DNA of 64,000 nt from Gammaproteobacteria bacterium (GTDB lineage: Bacteria; Pseudomonadota; Gammaproteobacteria; Eutrophobiales; Eutrophobiaceae). The translations under genes and the position numbers were made by a program. Numbering within the stretch: position 1 is the stretch's first letter; each line of letters starts with the position of its first letter. The DNA lies in NCBI GenBank assembly GCA_947480335.1, contig CANKCB010000006.1, positions 77,148 to 141,147 on the forward strand. The letters are read 5' to 3'. Under the pieces are notes generated by a model that saw nothing but the letters and a program-made list of their open reading frames with translations, had not been told where the DNA came from and did not search any database. Positions 27,677 to 35,558 of this stretch are shown here, piece after piece.

Positions 27677-27702
27677 CCCGCACCCAAGCTCCCGGGTGCG
27701 GG
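27677..27702. terminator. Hairpin downstream of the DUF465 gene
   Basis: CCCGCACCC (27677-27685) pairs with GGGTGCGGG (27694-27702) with an 8-nt loop. On the + strand it is followed by TTTGTT; on the - strand, the direction of the adjacent DUF465 gene, there is no U-tract. It may act as a boundary between cysB and the small gene. Confidence 0.5.
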
Positions 27703-27734
27703 TTTGTTGCGGAGATTACAGTCAAGCCTTTTAG

Positions 27735-27953
27735 TCAGGCATGGCGATGATGTTCAATCAATACGGCCATCTTATCCTTTAATAATAATTTCTCTTTTTT
27801 AATGTTCTCCAGAGATAATTCATCCATCAGGGCTTTTTTGTTTTTTACCTGCTCTACCTTGCGTTTTAGCTGATCATGCTTGGTATACAAGCGACGGAAA
27901 TCATTATTAACTTTCAATAAATCCTCGACAATCTCTCTTTCAAATTCAAACAT
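27735..27953 (-). CDS. DUF465 (YdcH-like) small coiled-coil protein
   Basis: A 72-residue, highly charged, predicted coiled-coil protein (MFEFEREIVEDLLKVNNDF, then HDQLKRKVEQVK, ending IEHHRHA). Length and pattern fit the DUF465/YdcH family, whose function is not known. The start at 27953 is supported by GGAGGT 8 nt upstream; a longer upstream frame adds unrelated sequence. It lies alone between cysB and dadA. Confidence 0.82.
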   Translation of the reverse strand: MFEFEREIVEDLLKVNNDFRRLYTKHDQLKRKVEQVKNKKALMDELSLENIKKEKLLLKDKMAVLIEHHRHA

Positions 27954-28216
27954 GCTGGGATACCTCCGGTTCGAGTTGGAAACATAAGTTTTGGATACTA
28001 CGGTTGAAAGTAGTCTGTATGGCACTGCAGAAACCGGCATAGTCCGGCGCAACGCCTGTATGGCGGGGATAGATTACTCTGGCGGGGAGTGCGTATGACA
28101 GTTTGTAGACCTCCTGTTTAAAACCTAGACCACAAACGGCGTATGCGCAAGGTAAAATAAGCAGGTCCTATTACGGGTGATCTTACCCTGTTCAGTTCAG
28201 GGCCAAAACGGGCTGT

Positions 28217-29482
28217 TTATTCAAATCGAGACAATGCGTAAGGCGTCAAATCAAGACCCGGCCTGTTTCCACTGATCATATCTGCAATCAATCTGCCGGA
28301 GCCAGCCGCCAGAGTCCAGCCCAGATGGCCATGACCGGTATTCAGGATCAGATTTTCAATACTACAAGAACCGATGAGTGGCACACCATCACAGGTATAG
28401 GGACGCAGACCAGTCCACGGTTGTATGGCGTCCGGCTCCAGCCCACTCGCCAGTTCCGGATAGAGTTGCCGGAAAAACTTCAGCAATAATCCACTCCGGC
28501 GGGAATCTATCGTCGTATCATATCCAGCCAGCTCGGCCTTGCCGGCAATACGTAACCGCTGGCCCAATGGAGTTACGGCAATATGGCGCAACTCATCGAT
28601 AACCGGTAACACCGGTAAACGGCCTGGTGTATTTACTGTGTCTATGGTTAACGAGTAACCTTTGACCGGATAAATTGGCAAGCGCAAATTAATCGATTGC
28701 GCCAACATGCGGCTGTAACTGCCAGCGGCGAGTACGTACAAGTCCGCTGTCAAATCGCCGCTTGTGGTTCTCACAGACTGGATCCGGTTTCCCTGACGCA
28801 CCATGGCGGTCAAGGTCGTATCATACAGAAAGCTGACACCGGCCAGACTGCTGGCGTTTGCCAGCTCTAGACAAAACCGGTGTGCATCACCGGCTTCATC
28901 ATCCGGAAAATACAAACCTCCAGCCAGTGTATCACTTACAGGTTCAAGTGCCGGTTCCAGTGCAATAACAGCCTGCTGATCCAGTAATTCATAACGAATC
29001 GTTTCAGGTGCGGCTATCTCAAGCAATGCACGTGCATGACGCAGCGCTTCCCTGCTCTGAAATATTTTCAGCGTACCCTGATGGCTATGGTCGTACACAA
29101 TACCCTGCTGTTGTCTGATCATTTTGACCTGATCCAGACTGTAACGGGCGAGCCGGATATTTTTCTGAAAATTATTGCGGAAATGTTCTGATTTTGAATA
29201 CCGCAGAAAAGCGGTGCCCCAGCCTGCAAGTCCTGCCAGGCGGGAATACTTTATCCGTATCGGTGATTCATCCTGTCCAAGCAGTCGCAGTATCTGCCAG
29301 GCAATGCCAGGGGTATTCCAGGGTGCCGCCTGACTGGGTGTCAACATACCACCATTGGCAAAACTGGTTTCCAGCGCCGGAGCAGAACGACGGTCGATGA
29401 CTACCACTTCATTACCGGATTTGGCAAGAAACCACGCCGTGGAAACGCCAAGTAGTCCTGCACCAATAATGACTATACGCAT
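28217..29482 (-). CDS. dadA: D-amino acid dehydrogenase (DadA-type FAD enzyme)
   Basis: FAD-dependent oxidation of D-amino acids, chiefly D-alanine, at the inner membrane feeding the quinone pool. The 421-residue length is standard. The dinucleotide-binding fold MRIVIIGAGLLGVSTAWFLA is at the N-terminus, with SFANGGMLTPSQAAPWN near residue 41, typical of DadA, and the C-terminal PWTGLRPYTCDGVPLIG and NTGHGHLGWTLAAGSGRL segments. No alanine racemase (dadX) is adjacent. It is divergent from tesB. The exact substrate is not decided by the sequence. Confidence 0.93.
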   Translation of the reverse strand: MRIVIIGAGLLGVSTAWFLAKSGNEVVVIDRRSAPALETSFANGGMLTPSQAAPWNTPGIAWQILRLLGQDESPIRIKYSRLAGLAGWGTAFLRYSKSEHFRNNFQKNIRLARYSLDQVKMIRQQQGIVYDHSHQGTLKIFQSREALRHARALLEIAAPETIRYELLDQQAVIALEPALEPVSDTLAGGLYFPDDEAGDAHRFCLELANASSLAGVSFLYDTTLTAMVRQGNRIQSVRTTSGDLTADLYVLAAGSYSRMLAQSINLRLPIYPVKGYSLTIDTVNTPGRLPVLPVIDELRHIAVTPLGQRLRIAGKAELAGYDTTIDSRRSGLLLKFFRQLYPELASGLEPDAIQPWTGLRPYTCDGVPLIGSCSIENLILNTGHGHLGWTLAAGSGRLIADMISGNRPGLDLTPYALSRFE

Positions 29483-29623
29483 AGACGGTCAGTAATCCGG
29501 ATAAAAAATTGATCAGGGATCAGTACTACAGCAACCGTGTTGCCGTACTCTAACAAATTCGTGTATTGCACCCGACTATATTAACATGGGGTGGAGGGAT
29601 AACCTGTATCACCGGAAAATAAA

Positions 29624-30478
29624 ATGGCCGACACACTTGATAAACTTGTAGCACTGATGGCACTGGAGCCACTCACAGAAAACACGTTCCAGGGTAATAG
29701 TACTGACATCGGTACCGGTCGTATTTATGGTGGTCAGGTGCTGGCACAGGCCTTGACAGCAGCACAACTGACAGTCAGCGATGGCAAGCTCATACATTCG
29801 CTACATGCGTATTTTTTACGCGAGGGGGACTTTCGTCTACCGGTCATTTTTAAAGTAGACCTGACCCGTGATGGCAGGAGTTTTTCCACTCGTACCGTCA
29901 CAGCTATCCAGCGTGATAAACCAATATTTATAGCCAGCACCTCGTTCCAGATCCTTGAAACAGGACTGGAATACCAATCAACCATGCCACACGTTCCGGA
30001 TCCGGAATCAATACCCAATCTGCGTGATACGGACACAACTGAACCGTCTAACCGACTGTTGCAATTGTCTGCTCCGTTTGACCTGAGGCCTGTACGATCA
30101 GTCTGTTCAGGGAATAATGCAGAAGAAACAAATTTTCACAATTATTTATGGATCAAAACCAAACATGCCGTCGCCTCAAATGCCGATTTGCACCGGGCAA
30201 TACTGGCCTATCTTTCGGATTATGGCCTGATCAGTACTGCCCTGTTACCCCATAAAATGCGGCTTGGCCATCCAACTTTACAAGTTGCCAGTCTGGATCA
30301 TGGCCTGTGGCTGCATCGGCCGTTTCGCATAGATGAGTGGCTGCTTTATACGTGCGAACCGATATCGACCAGCGGAGCAAGAGGACTGGCCAGAGGCCAG
30401 TTTTATACCCGTGATGGGATACTGGTCGCTACCACCATCCAGGAAGGTCTGCTTAGAATGATTAAAAAGCCCGAATAA
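29624..30478 (+). CDS. tesB: Acyl-CoA thioesterase II
   Basis: Hydrolyses acyl-CoA to free fatty acid and CoA; it has a double-hotdog fold. The 284-residue protein shows GRIYGGQVLAQALTAAQLTV near residue 30, HSLHAYFLREGD near residue 56, and in the second hotdog SLDHGLWLHRPFRIDEWLLY near residue 224 with ARGLARGQFYTRDGILVATT near residue 250. The catalytic Asp/Thr/Gln set of TesB is expected in this region. A 6-bp terminator stem begins inside the last codons. Confidence 0.95.
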   Translation: MADTLDKLVALMALEPLTENTFQGNSTDIGTGRIYGGQVLAQALTAAQLTVSDGKLIHSLHAYFLREGDFRLPVIFKVDLTRDGRSFSTRTVTAIQRDKPIFIASTSFQILETGLEYQSTMPHVPDPESIPNLRDTDTTEPSNRLLQLSAPFDLRPVRSVCSGNNAEETNFHNYLWIKTKHAVASNADLHRAILAYLSDYGLISTALLPHKMRLGHPTLQVASLDHGLWLHRPFRIDEWLLYTCEPISTSGARGLARGQFYTRDGILVATTIQEGLLRMIKKPE

Positions 30479-30498
30479 ATCCTGCAGTCGGGCCTTTT
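30469..30498 (+). terminator. Terminator overlapping the tesB stop codon
   Basis: GCCCGA (30469-30474) pairs with TCGGGC (30488-30493), preceded by AAAAA and followed by CTTTT. The stop codon lies in the loop. The stem is short, so it is a moderate-strength candidate. Confidence 0.6.
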
Positions 30499-30503
30499 CC
30501 AAC

Positions 30504-30526
30504 GTCATGATCGTGATAATCATGAC
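30504..30526. promoter_or_regulatory. Operator-like inverted repeat upstream of speE promoter
   Basis: GTCATGAT-N7-ATCATGAC is a perfect 8-bp inverted repeat. Its last base touches the predicted -35 box of the speE promoter, a typical position for a transcription-factor site. The regulator is unknown. Confidence 0.5.
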
Positions 30527-30555
30527 TGACATTCCGGTGCAGGATTGTATATACT
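30526..30555 (+). promoter_or_regulatory. Predicted sigma-70 promoter for speE
   Basis: CTGACA (30526-30531) and TATACT (30550-30555) each match the consensus hexamers at five of six positions, with an 18-nt spacer. Transcription would start near 30562, giving a leader of about 115 nt. Confidence 0.6.
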
Positions 30556-30568
30556 GCAATGCAAAATA

Positions 30569-30625
30569 ACGGGATATTACATCAGCCTGTAATGTTTCAT
30601 GACTAGCATGTGTTTTGTATCCCGT
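30569..30625 (+). promoter_or_regulatory. Structured 5' leader of speE (predicted three-way junction)
   Basis: An outer 8-bp stem ACGGGATA (30569-30576)/TATCCCGT (30618-30625) encloses two hairpins: ATTACA/TGTAAT (30576-30593, sharing one base with the outer stem) and CATG/CATG (30598-30610). It lies between the predicted transcription start and speE. It may be an RNA regulator of polyamine synthesis, but it matches no riboswitch that I recognise. Confidence 0.4.
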
Positions 30626-30677
30626 AATCAACAATTTATTTAACTCCAGTACTCATTATTAACCAGGGCCATTAAGA

Positions 30678-31538
30678 ATGAACAATCGATTTGAAGAAAC
30701 CTTATACGACGCTCACAGACACGTTTTTAGTGTTGAGGAAGTGTATTTCGAACACAAGTCCGAGCATCAGCACATCATCATATTCCACAATTCGAAATTT
30801 GGCCGGATCATGGCACTCGACGGTGTCATTCAAACCACCGAAAAAGACGAATTCATTTACCATGAAATGCTGACCCATGTGCCCATACTCGCCCATGGCG
30901 CAGTCAAAAATGTACTGATCATCGGTGGTGGCGATGGTGGCATTCTGCGCGAAGTATTACAGCACAAGGGTGTTGAGCGTGTAACCATGGTCGAAATCGA
31001 TGGTGCAGTGGTCGATATGTGCAAGAAATTTCTGCCTGCCCATTCCGCCGGTTCGTTTGACAATCCAAGACTGAACCTGGTGATTGCTGATGGCGCCGAT
31101 TTCGTACGCACCACCAAGGACAAATTTGATGTAGTCATCGTAGATTCCACTGATCCAATCGGTCCTGGCGAAGTGCTGTTCCGTTTTGACTTTTACAAGG
31201 CCTGCAAGGATCTGATGACACCCGGTGGCATTATTGTTACCCAGAATGGTGTCATTTTCTTCCAGCCGGATGAAGTGAAGAACACAGCCCGTTGCTTTAG
31301 CAAGCTGTTCGCGGGCTGGACTATATATTCCGGTGCTGTTCCGACCTATATCGGTGGGGTAATGGGATTTGGCTGGGGCACAGACAATGCCGATCTGAAA
31401 AAGATCCCGCTGGAAACCTTGCAACAGCGTTATGCCACTTCCGGTATCAAGACCCGTTATTACACACCGGAAATTCACAAGGCCAGCTTTGCCTTGCCAC
31501 AATATGTGAATGAGCTGATTACCAACGCACTGAAATGA
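30678..31538 (+). CDS. speE: Spermidine synthase
   Basis: Aminopropyltransferase that converts putrescine and decarboxylated S-adenosylmethionine to spermidine. The 286-residue protein shows GVIQTTEKDEFIYHEMLTHV near residue 51, the methyltransferase-like nucleotide motif VLIIGGGDGGILREVL near residue 78, DGADFVRTTKDKFDVVIVDS near residue 139 (catalytic Asp region), and DPIGPGEVLF. The preceding adenosylmethionine decarboxylase gene (speD) is absent here. It overlaps the decarboxylase gene by 4 bp (ATGA) and heads a three-gene operon. Confidence 0.95.
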   Translation: MNNRFEETLYDAHRHVFSVEEVYFEHKSEHQHIIIFHNSKFGRIMALDGVIQTTEKDEFIYHEMLTHVPILAHGAVKNVLIIGGGDGGILREVLQHKGVERVTMVEIDGAVVDMCKKFLPAHSAGSFDNPRLNLVIADGADFVRTTKDKFDVVIVDSTDPIGPGEVLFRFDFYKACKDLMTPGGIIVTQNGVIFFQPDEVKNTARCFSKLFAGWTIYSGAVPTYIGGVMGFGWGTDNADLKKIPLETLQQRYATSGIKTRYYTPEIHKASFALPQYVNELITNALK

Positions 31539-32707
31539 CACGACCACGCGATATCGTCTCGCCGGTAGCCGGTTATGACTGGCCGGATCTGGTCAAGGAG
31601 TACGGATCACCGTTGCTGATCCTGGACTGTGAAGTACTACGGAATCAGTATCGCCGTCTGCAGAAAGCTTTACCCAAAGTCGATTTGTACTTTGCCATCA
31701 AGGCGCTGCCGAATGAAACGGTGATTGATGTCTTGCACAAGGAAGGCTGTCATTTTGATATCGCCACGCAGGGTGAGGTCAAATTGCTGGAGAAGAATGG
31801 TGTGATGGCCACCAAGACCATACACACGCATCCTATCAAGCGGGATATTGATATTCGCTCTACCCTGCGTTATGGCTGCACCACTTTCGTGGTCGATAAT
31901 GAGTTTGAACTTGAAAAATTTGTGCGTTACAAGGAACGCGTTGGACTACTGTTACGTCTGAGTTTTCCCAACCCGGATGCGATGGTCAATCTTTCCAAAA
32001 AATTCGGTTTGTCCGTCGAGGAAGCACCTGAATTTATCAGCAAGGCAGAACAACTGGGCATCCATGTCAAGGGCATCAGCTTTCATGTGGGGTCGCAATC
32101 GCCACACTCACAATCGCATGTTGATGCGATTGTGAAATCGCTAGCGATCATTGAGGAGAGTCGCAAAACCCGTGATATCCCCATGAGTATTCTTGATATC
32201 GGTGGCGGCTTCCCGATCAACTACGATGGTAGCAGTATCGATATAGAAAAATTTTGCGCACCCATAAACGAAATACTGGAAACCATACCAAAGAATATAC
32301 GCGTGATTGCCGAACCGGGACGCTATATTGCTGCACCGGCGATGACCTGTATTACTTCAGTCATAGGCAAAGCTGTGCGTGATGGCACACCCTGGTATTA
32401 TCTGGACGATGGTGTTTACAACTCCTTCAGTGGCCAAATCTTCGATCATGCTATCTATCCAAAATTCACCCTGAAACAGGGAGCAACCATGGCCAGTGTA
32501 CTGGCAGGACCTACCTGTGACAGTATTGATGTCATCGCTGAAAGTATTGAATTACCCGATCTCGGCATCGGTGATCTGATTGTGGCACCAATGATGGGTG
32601 CCTACACCAGCGCTACTGCCACTGAATTCAACTCACTGCCCAAGACCAATATCATCGCCGTCAACGTCGAGGAAATGGCGTCCACTACGATTACGCGTAT
32701 TCAATGA
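31535..32707 (+). CDS. Fold-III PLP decarboxylase, ornithine decarboxylase-like
   Basis: Alanine-racemase-fold decarboxylase (390 aa), most like ornithine/lysine decarboxylases of this type; it would supply putrescine to the adjacent spermidine synthase. The PLP lysine lies in YFAIKALPNE near residue 53, ISFHVGSQSPHSQSHVDA near residue 187 holds the conserved His/Ser, LDIGGGFPINYD near residue 222 and AEPGRYI near residue 262 form the phosphate site, and GPTCDSIDVI near residue 325 carries the catalytic Cys/Asp pair. Its start overlaps the speE stop by 4 bp and its stop overlaps the next start by 4 bp, so all three are coupled. Diaminopimelate- or arginine-type activity is less likely. Confidence 0.88.
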   Translation: MTRPRDIVSPVAGYDWPDLVKEYGSPLLILDCEVLRNQYRRLQKALPKVDLYFAIKALPNETVIDVLHKEGCHFDIATQGEVKLLEKNGVMATKTIHTHPIKRDIDIRSTLRYGCTTFVVDNEFELEKFVRYKERVGLLLRLSFPNPDAMVNLSKKFGLSVEEAPEFISKAEQLGIHVKGISFHVGSQSPHSQSHVDAIVKSLAIIEESRKTRDIPMSILDIGGGFPINYDGSSIDIEKFCAPINEILETIPKNIRVIAEPGRYIAAPAMTCITSVIGKAVRDGTPWYYLDDGVYNSFSGQIFDHAIYPKFTLKQGATMASVLAGPTCDSIDVIAESIELPDLGIGDLIVAPMMGAYTSATATEFNSLPKTNIIAVNVEEMASTTITRIQ

Positions 32708-33768
32708 CCGGTACGGTTCCAGAACAGATCAAGCCCGAAACAGTACTTCGTCTTTACGGCATCACACAAGCCGCTATCACTCCACTCGAAATTGGTCTGA
32801 TCAACCGGACCTGGCAGGTAGTCTGCCAACAAGGCAATTATATCCTTCAGCAAGTTAATCCGATGTTTGGTCCGGATATTCATCAGGATATCGAATCAAT
32901 TACCAGTTGGCTGTCAACACGAGGCATGATTACGCCCCGCTTGTTACACACACTCGATCAACATTTATATTGCGAGCTGGACGGGCGGATCTGGCGAGTC
33001 TTTGATTATATTGAAGGTTATACGGTGAACAGTGTAAGCACACCGCACACCGCATTTGAAGCCGGAAAGCTACTTGCCAGTTTCCATCGTGCCTTGTTCG
33101 ATTTGGATTACTCGTTCCATAACCAACGTTCCGGTGTACATGATACGAATCGACATTTACAAATATTACGCAGCACGCTGCAAAACCAGCAACACCATCC
33201 GCGCTACCGGATAATATTACCGCTGGCCACCGAAATCCTAGACACAGCCAGTCGACTCGCCCCCTTGCCTGAACTGAATCTGCGCAAGGTACACGGCGAT
33301 CCAAAGATTAATAACTTCCTGTTTGACACAAATACAAACCAGGGAGTGTGTATGCTGGATTTCGATACGCTAGGTAATATGGCCTTGCCACTTGAACTCG
33401 GCGATGCGATGCGTTCCTGGTGCAACCCTGCGGGGGAGAACAGCGAGCAGGCCAGCTTCTCAACAGAATATTTCACTGCCGGATTGCAAGGCTATGCCTC
33501 CGTAGCGGCTGACTTCATATCAAAGACAGAATGGAATTCAATAATACCGGCGACAGAGTTGATCTATATCGAACTTGCTGCACGGTTCTGTGCCGATGCA
33601 CTTAATGAAAATTATTTCAGCTGGGACAACCGCCGCTTTGAAAGTCACAGTGAACACAGCCGGATACGTGCACTGAGTCAGTTGAACGCCTACAAGTCAC
33701 TCGTTGCACAGTACGGTGACACCAGAAGGATACAGTCACAGGTCACTTCAGATTCTGGATTGGAATGA
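32704..33768 (+). CDS. Aminoglycoside phosphotransferase-fold kinase, third gene of spermidine operon
   Basis: A 354-residue protein of the APH/choline-kinase fold. The N-lobe begins with GLINRTWQVVCQQGNYILQQ near residue 28, and the catalytic loop VHGDPKINNFLFD near residue 198 carries the Asp and Asn of the HGDxxxxN motif, followed by MLDFDTLGNMALPLELGD with the metal-binding Asp. NahK-type sugar kinases and homoserine or choline kinases share this form; I cannot assign a substrate. The 4-bp overlap with the decarboxylase gene makes a link to polyamine or amino-acid phosphorylation worth testing, but this is inference from position. Confidence 0.8.
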   Translation: MTGTVPEQIKPETVLRLYGITQAAITPLEIGLINRTWQVVCQQGNYILQQVNPMFGPDIHQDIESITSWLSTRGMITPRLLHTLDQHLYCELDGRIWRVFDYIEGYTVNSVSTPHTAFEAGKLLASFHRALFDLDYSFHNQRSGVHDTNRHLQILRSTLQNQQHHPRYRIILPLATEILDTASRLAPLPELNLRKVHGDPKINNFLFDTNTNQGVCMLDFDTLGNMALPLELGDAMRSWCNPAGENSEQASFSTEYFTAGLQGYASVAADFISKTEWNSIIPATELIYIELAARFCADALNENYFSWDNRRFESHSEHSRIRALSQLNAYKSLVAQYGDTRRIQSQVTSDSGLE

Positions 33769-33795
33769 CGAATACTCACCCCTGTCCCTCACGTC

Positions 33796-34278
33796 TCACA
33801 TACCCTTAAGCCACTCATCCAGTATTTCCTGGGTGAGTTTGCCACTCAGGCCAATCCGGCTGGCGTCAACATCATAAATATAATTACGGGGTAATTCTCC
33901 AAACCACTCTGGATCGATGCTGTATTTCAGCTTCTCCAGATTGGTATCCGCAAATAACCAGGAATCAATCGATGACAATCCGTGCGATTCCAGCATCGTG
34001 GTTATTTCTGCCGTCTTGCTGATATCATCGGTTGAAATCATCACAATATTGGCTTGCGGATGTTCCTGTTTCAGCTTGCCCAAAAGACCCATTTCTTCAT
34101 GACAGGGGAAACAGCTGATTTCCCAGAGAACCAGTAGAAAACTTTTGCCTGCGTATTTTTTTTCAATCTGTTTGAGACTGTCGGCCCTGAACGCCTGATG
34201 GTCTGCAAATGCAATAGCAGGAACCAGCAACCAGACAGAAGCTAAAAGTATTGCAACAGCTTTCGTAACCGTTTTCAT
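33796..34278 (-). CDS. Exported thioredoxin-fold (TlpA-like) protein
   Basis: A 160-residue periplasmic protein with a signal peptide (AIAFA cleavage near residue 25) and a thioredoxin-like domain: LLVLWEISCFPCHEEMGLL near residue 49 carries the CFPC pair and a following His. The late cis-Pro/aromatic region has WFGELPRNYIYDVDAS. Start 34278 is favoured by GGGAG upstream and by a 4-bp overlap with the stop of the BNR gene. It is the last gene of the DUF2946-TonB-BNR unit, where metal or disulfide chemistry in the periplasm is plausible. Confidence 0.82.
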   Translation of the reverse strand: MKTVTKAVAILLASVWLLVPAIAFADHQAFRADSLKQIEKKYAGKSFLLVLWEISCFPCHEEMGLLGKLKQEHPQANIVMISTDDISKTAEITTMLESHGLSSIDSWLFADTNLEKLKYSIDPEWFGELPRNYIYDVDASRIGLSGKLTQEILDEWLKGM

Positions 34279-35546
34279 TTGACACTCCCGGCCTGATTCA
34301 AGGGGATGATACGTAAACCTTCCTTGCTGGTATGCCAACTCAGACTCACGTTATCCTTGTAGCTGATCAGCAAGGGATGATCCGACGCATCAGTGGTTTC
34401 TGCCACAATTGTTTCCGGTTGCCAGCTGGCACCTTCATCCACAGAGATGCTCAGCTTGATAGTCGTCTTTTCACCGTCGAAGAATTTCCATACCAGATAA
34501 AGTTTATTTCCGGTTCTGGCCAGATAAGAATGACCGGCACCAGCTGCGGCCACTGCATGCATATTATCAATCACACCGGTTTCCGGATTGTAACGACCAT
34601 AAAAAATACCCTTACGTGCTTCACCCAGTGTGAACCAGCTCAGGTGATAGGTACCATCACTGGCGGTGACCATGGTTGGGCCATGATGTGGACAGGCATC
34701 GATTTGCCAGTTATCCACCGTGGCCCGTTGTGCAGGAGTAACCACACCATCCGTAGCCAGTTCTGCAAAACCATGATCACGGGTGGTCTTGTTATAGATA
34801 TGACGCCAGAAAGCGGCCACATCACCATATTGGGTTTCACTCAGTGCAATACGACAACATTCACAACTGTAGTCTGCGACCTTGATGTTTTTGGCAAAAG
34901 TTACGCCATTGTCTTTCGACCAGGTGTAATAAAGCGCTGCACCGCCGTATTCGCGTCCGGCTGTCTGTGCGGCCACCATATCCCGCTTGTCCAGCCAGGC
35001 CATAAAGATGTCTCCGGCTGTATTTACAAACAGGGTTTCAAAACGATGACTGGTCACCAGACCATCGTCGTTGACAGTTCTGACAGGTTCAAAGGTTTTG
35101 CCACCATCGGTTGAACGGGAAAAACGGATATCACCAAAAAACGGCCCGCCCGTCACTTCCTGGGTCCAGGACACCAGAATTTCACCGTTTCGACCAAAGG
35201 CCACCTTCGGGCGGTTTTCACCATTGGTGTATACCTTCTCCGGTTTGGCATTCACTTTTACCGGTTCGCTGTATTGTTTACCTTGATCATCGGAATACGC
35301 CACATAGACCGATTCACCAATAACATAACTGACCCATAACCGGCCATTTTTATCGTAGGCCGTGGTCGGTGTGCGACCACAATTCACAGACAGTGCGGGA
35401 ATAAAGGGGCATGCCAGAGTCTCCCCATCCATATGCATCTTCGTGTCATGCACAGTATGGATACATCCAGCCAGTATGAATAAAATTCCAGACACAAAAT
35501 TTCGCATTAGCATGAACAGTAATTTCCTGTTGTCCCGATATACCAT
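34275..35546 (-). CDS. BNR/Asp-box beta-propeller lipoprotein with Cys/His clusters
   Basis: A 423-residue exported protein with a lipoprotein signal (LFILAGC) and several Asp-box repeats of the sialidase/BNR type (YSDDQGKQY, RSTDGGKTF, SKDNGVTF, SVDEGASW). It resembles exo-alpha-sialidases in sequence repeats only; no sialidase catalytic set was identified. It carries unusual clusters, YSCECCRI near residue 230 and DACPHHGP near residue 285, as well as HMDGETLACPF near the start, that could bind metal. AGGAG precedes ATG 35546. It follows the TonB receptor by 12 nt and overlaps the thioredoxin-like gene. Confidence 0.78.
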   Translation of the reverse strand: MVYRDNRKLLFMLMRNFVSGILFILAGCIHTVHDTKMHMDGETLACPFIPALSVNCGRTPTTAYDKNGRLWVSYVIGESVYVAYSDDQGKQYSEPVKVNAKPEKVYTNGENRPKVAFGRNGEILVSWTQEVTGGPFFGDIRFSRSTDGGKTFEPVRTVNDDGLVTSHRFETLFVNTAGDIFMAWLDKRDMVAAQTAGREYGGAALYYTWSKDNGVTFAKNIKVADYSCECCRIALSETQYGDVAAFWRHIYNKTTRDHGFAELATDGVVTPAQRATVDNWQIDACPHHGPTMVTASDGTYHLSWFTLGEARKGIFYGRYNPETGVIDNMHAVAAAGAGHSYLARTGNKLYLVWKFFDGEKTTIKLSISVDEGASWQPETIVAETTDASDHPLLISYKDNVSLSWHTSKEGLRIIPLNQAGSVK

Positions 35547-35558
35547 AATCAGCTCCTG

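Noticed and set aside
29506-29525. TTGATCAGGGATCAG considered as an FNR box upstream of dadA/tesB
   Set aside because: The spacing between half-sites is one base too long for TTGAT-N4-ATCAA.
34332-35114. 260-codon open frame on the + strand
   Set aside because: Antisense to the BNR lipoprotein gene; no ribosome site or family features.
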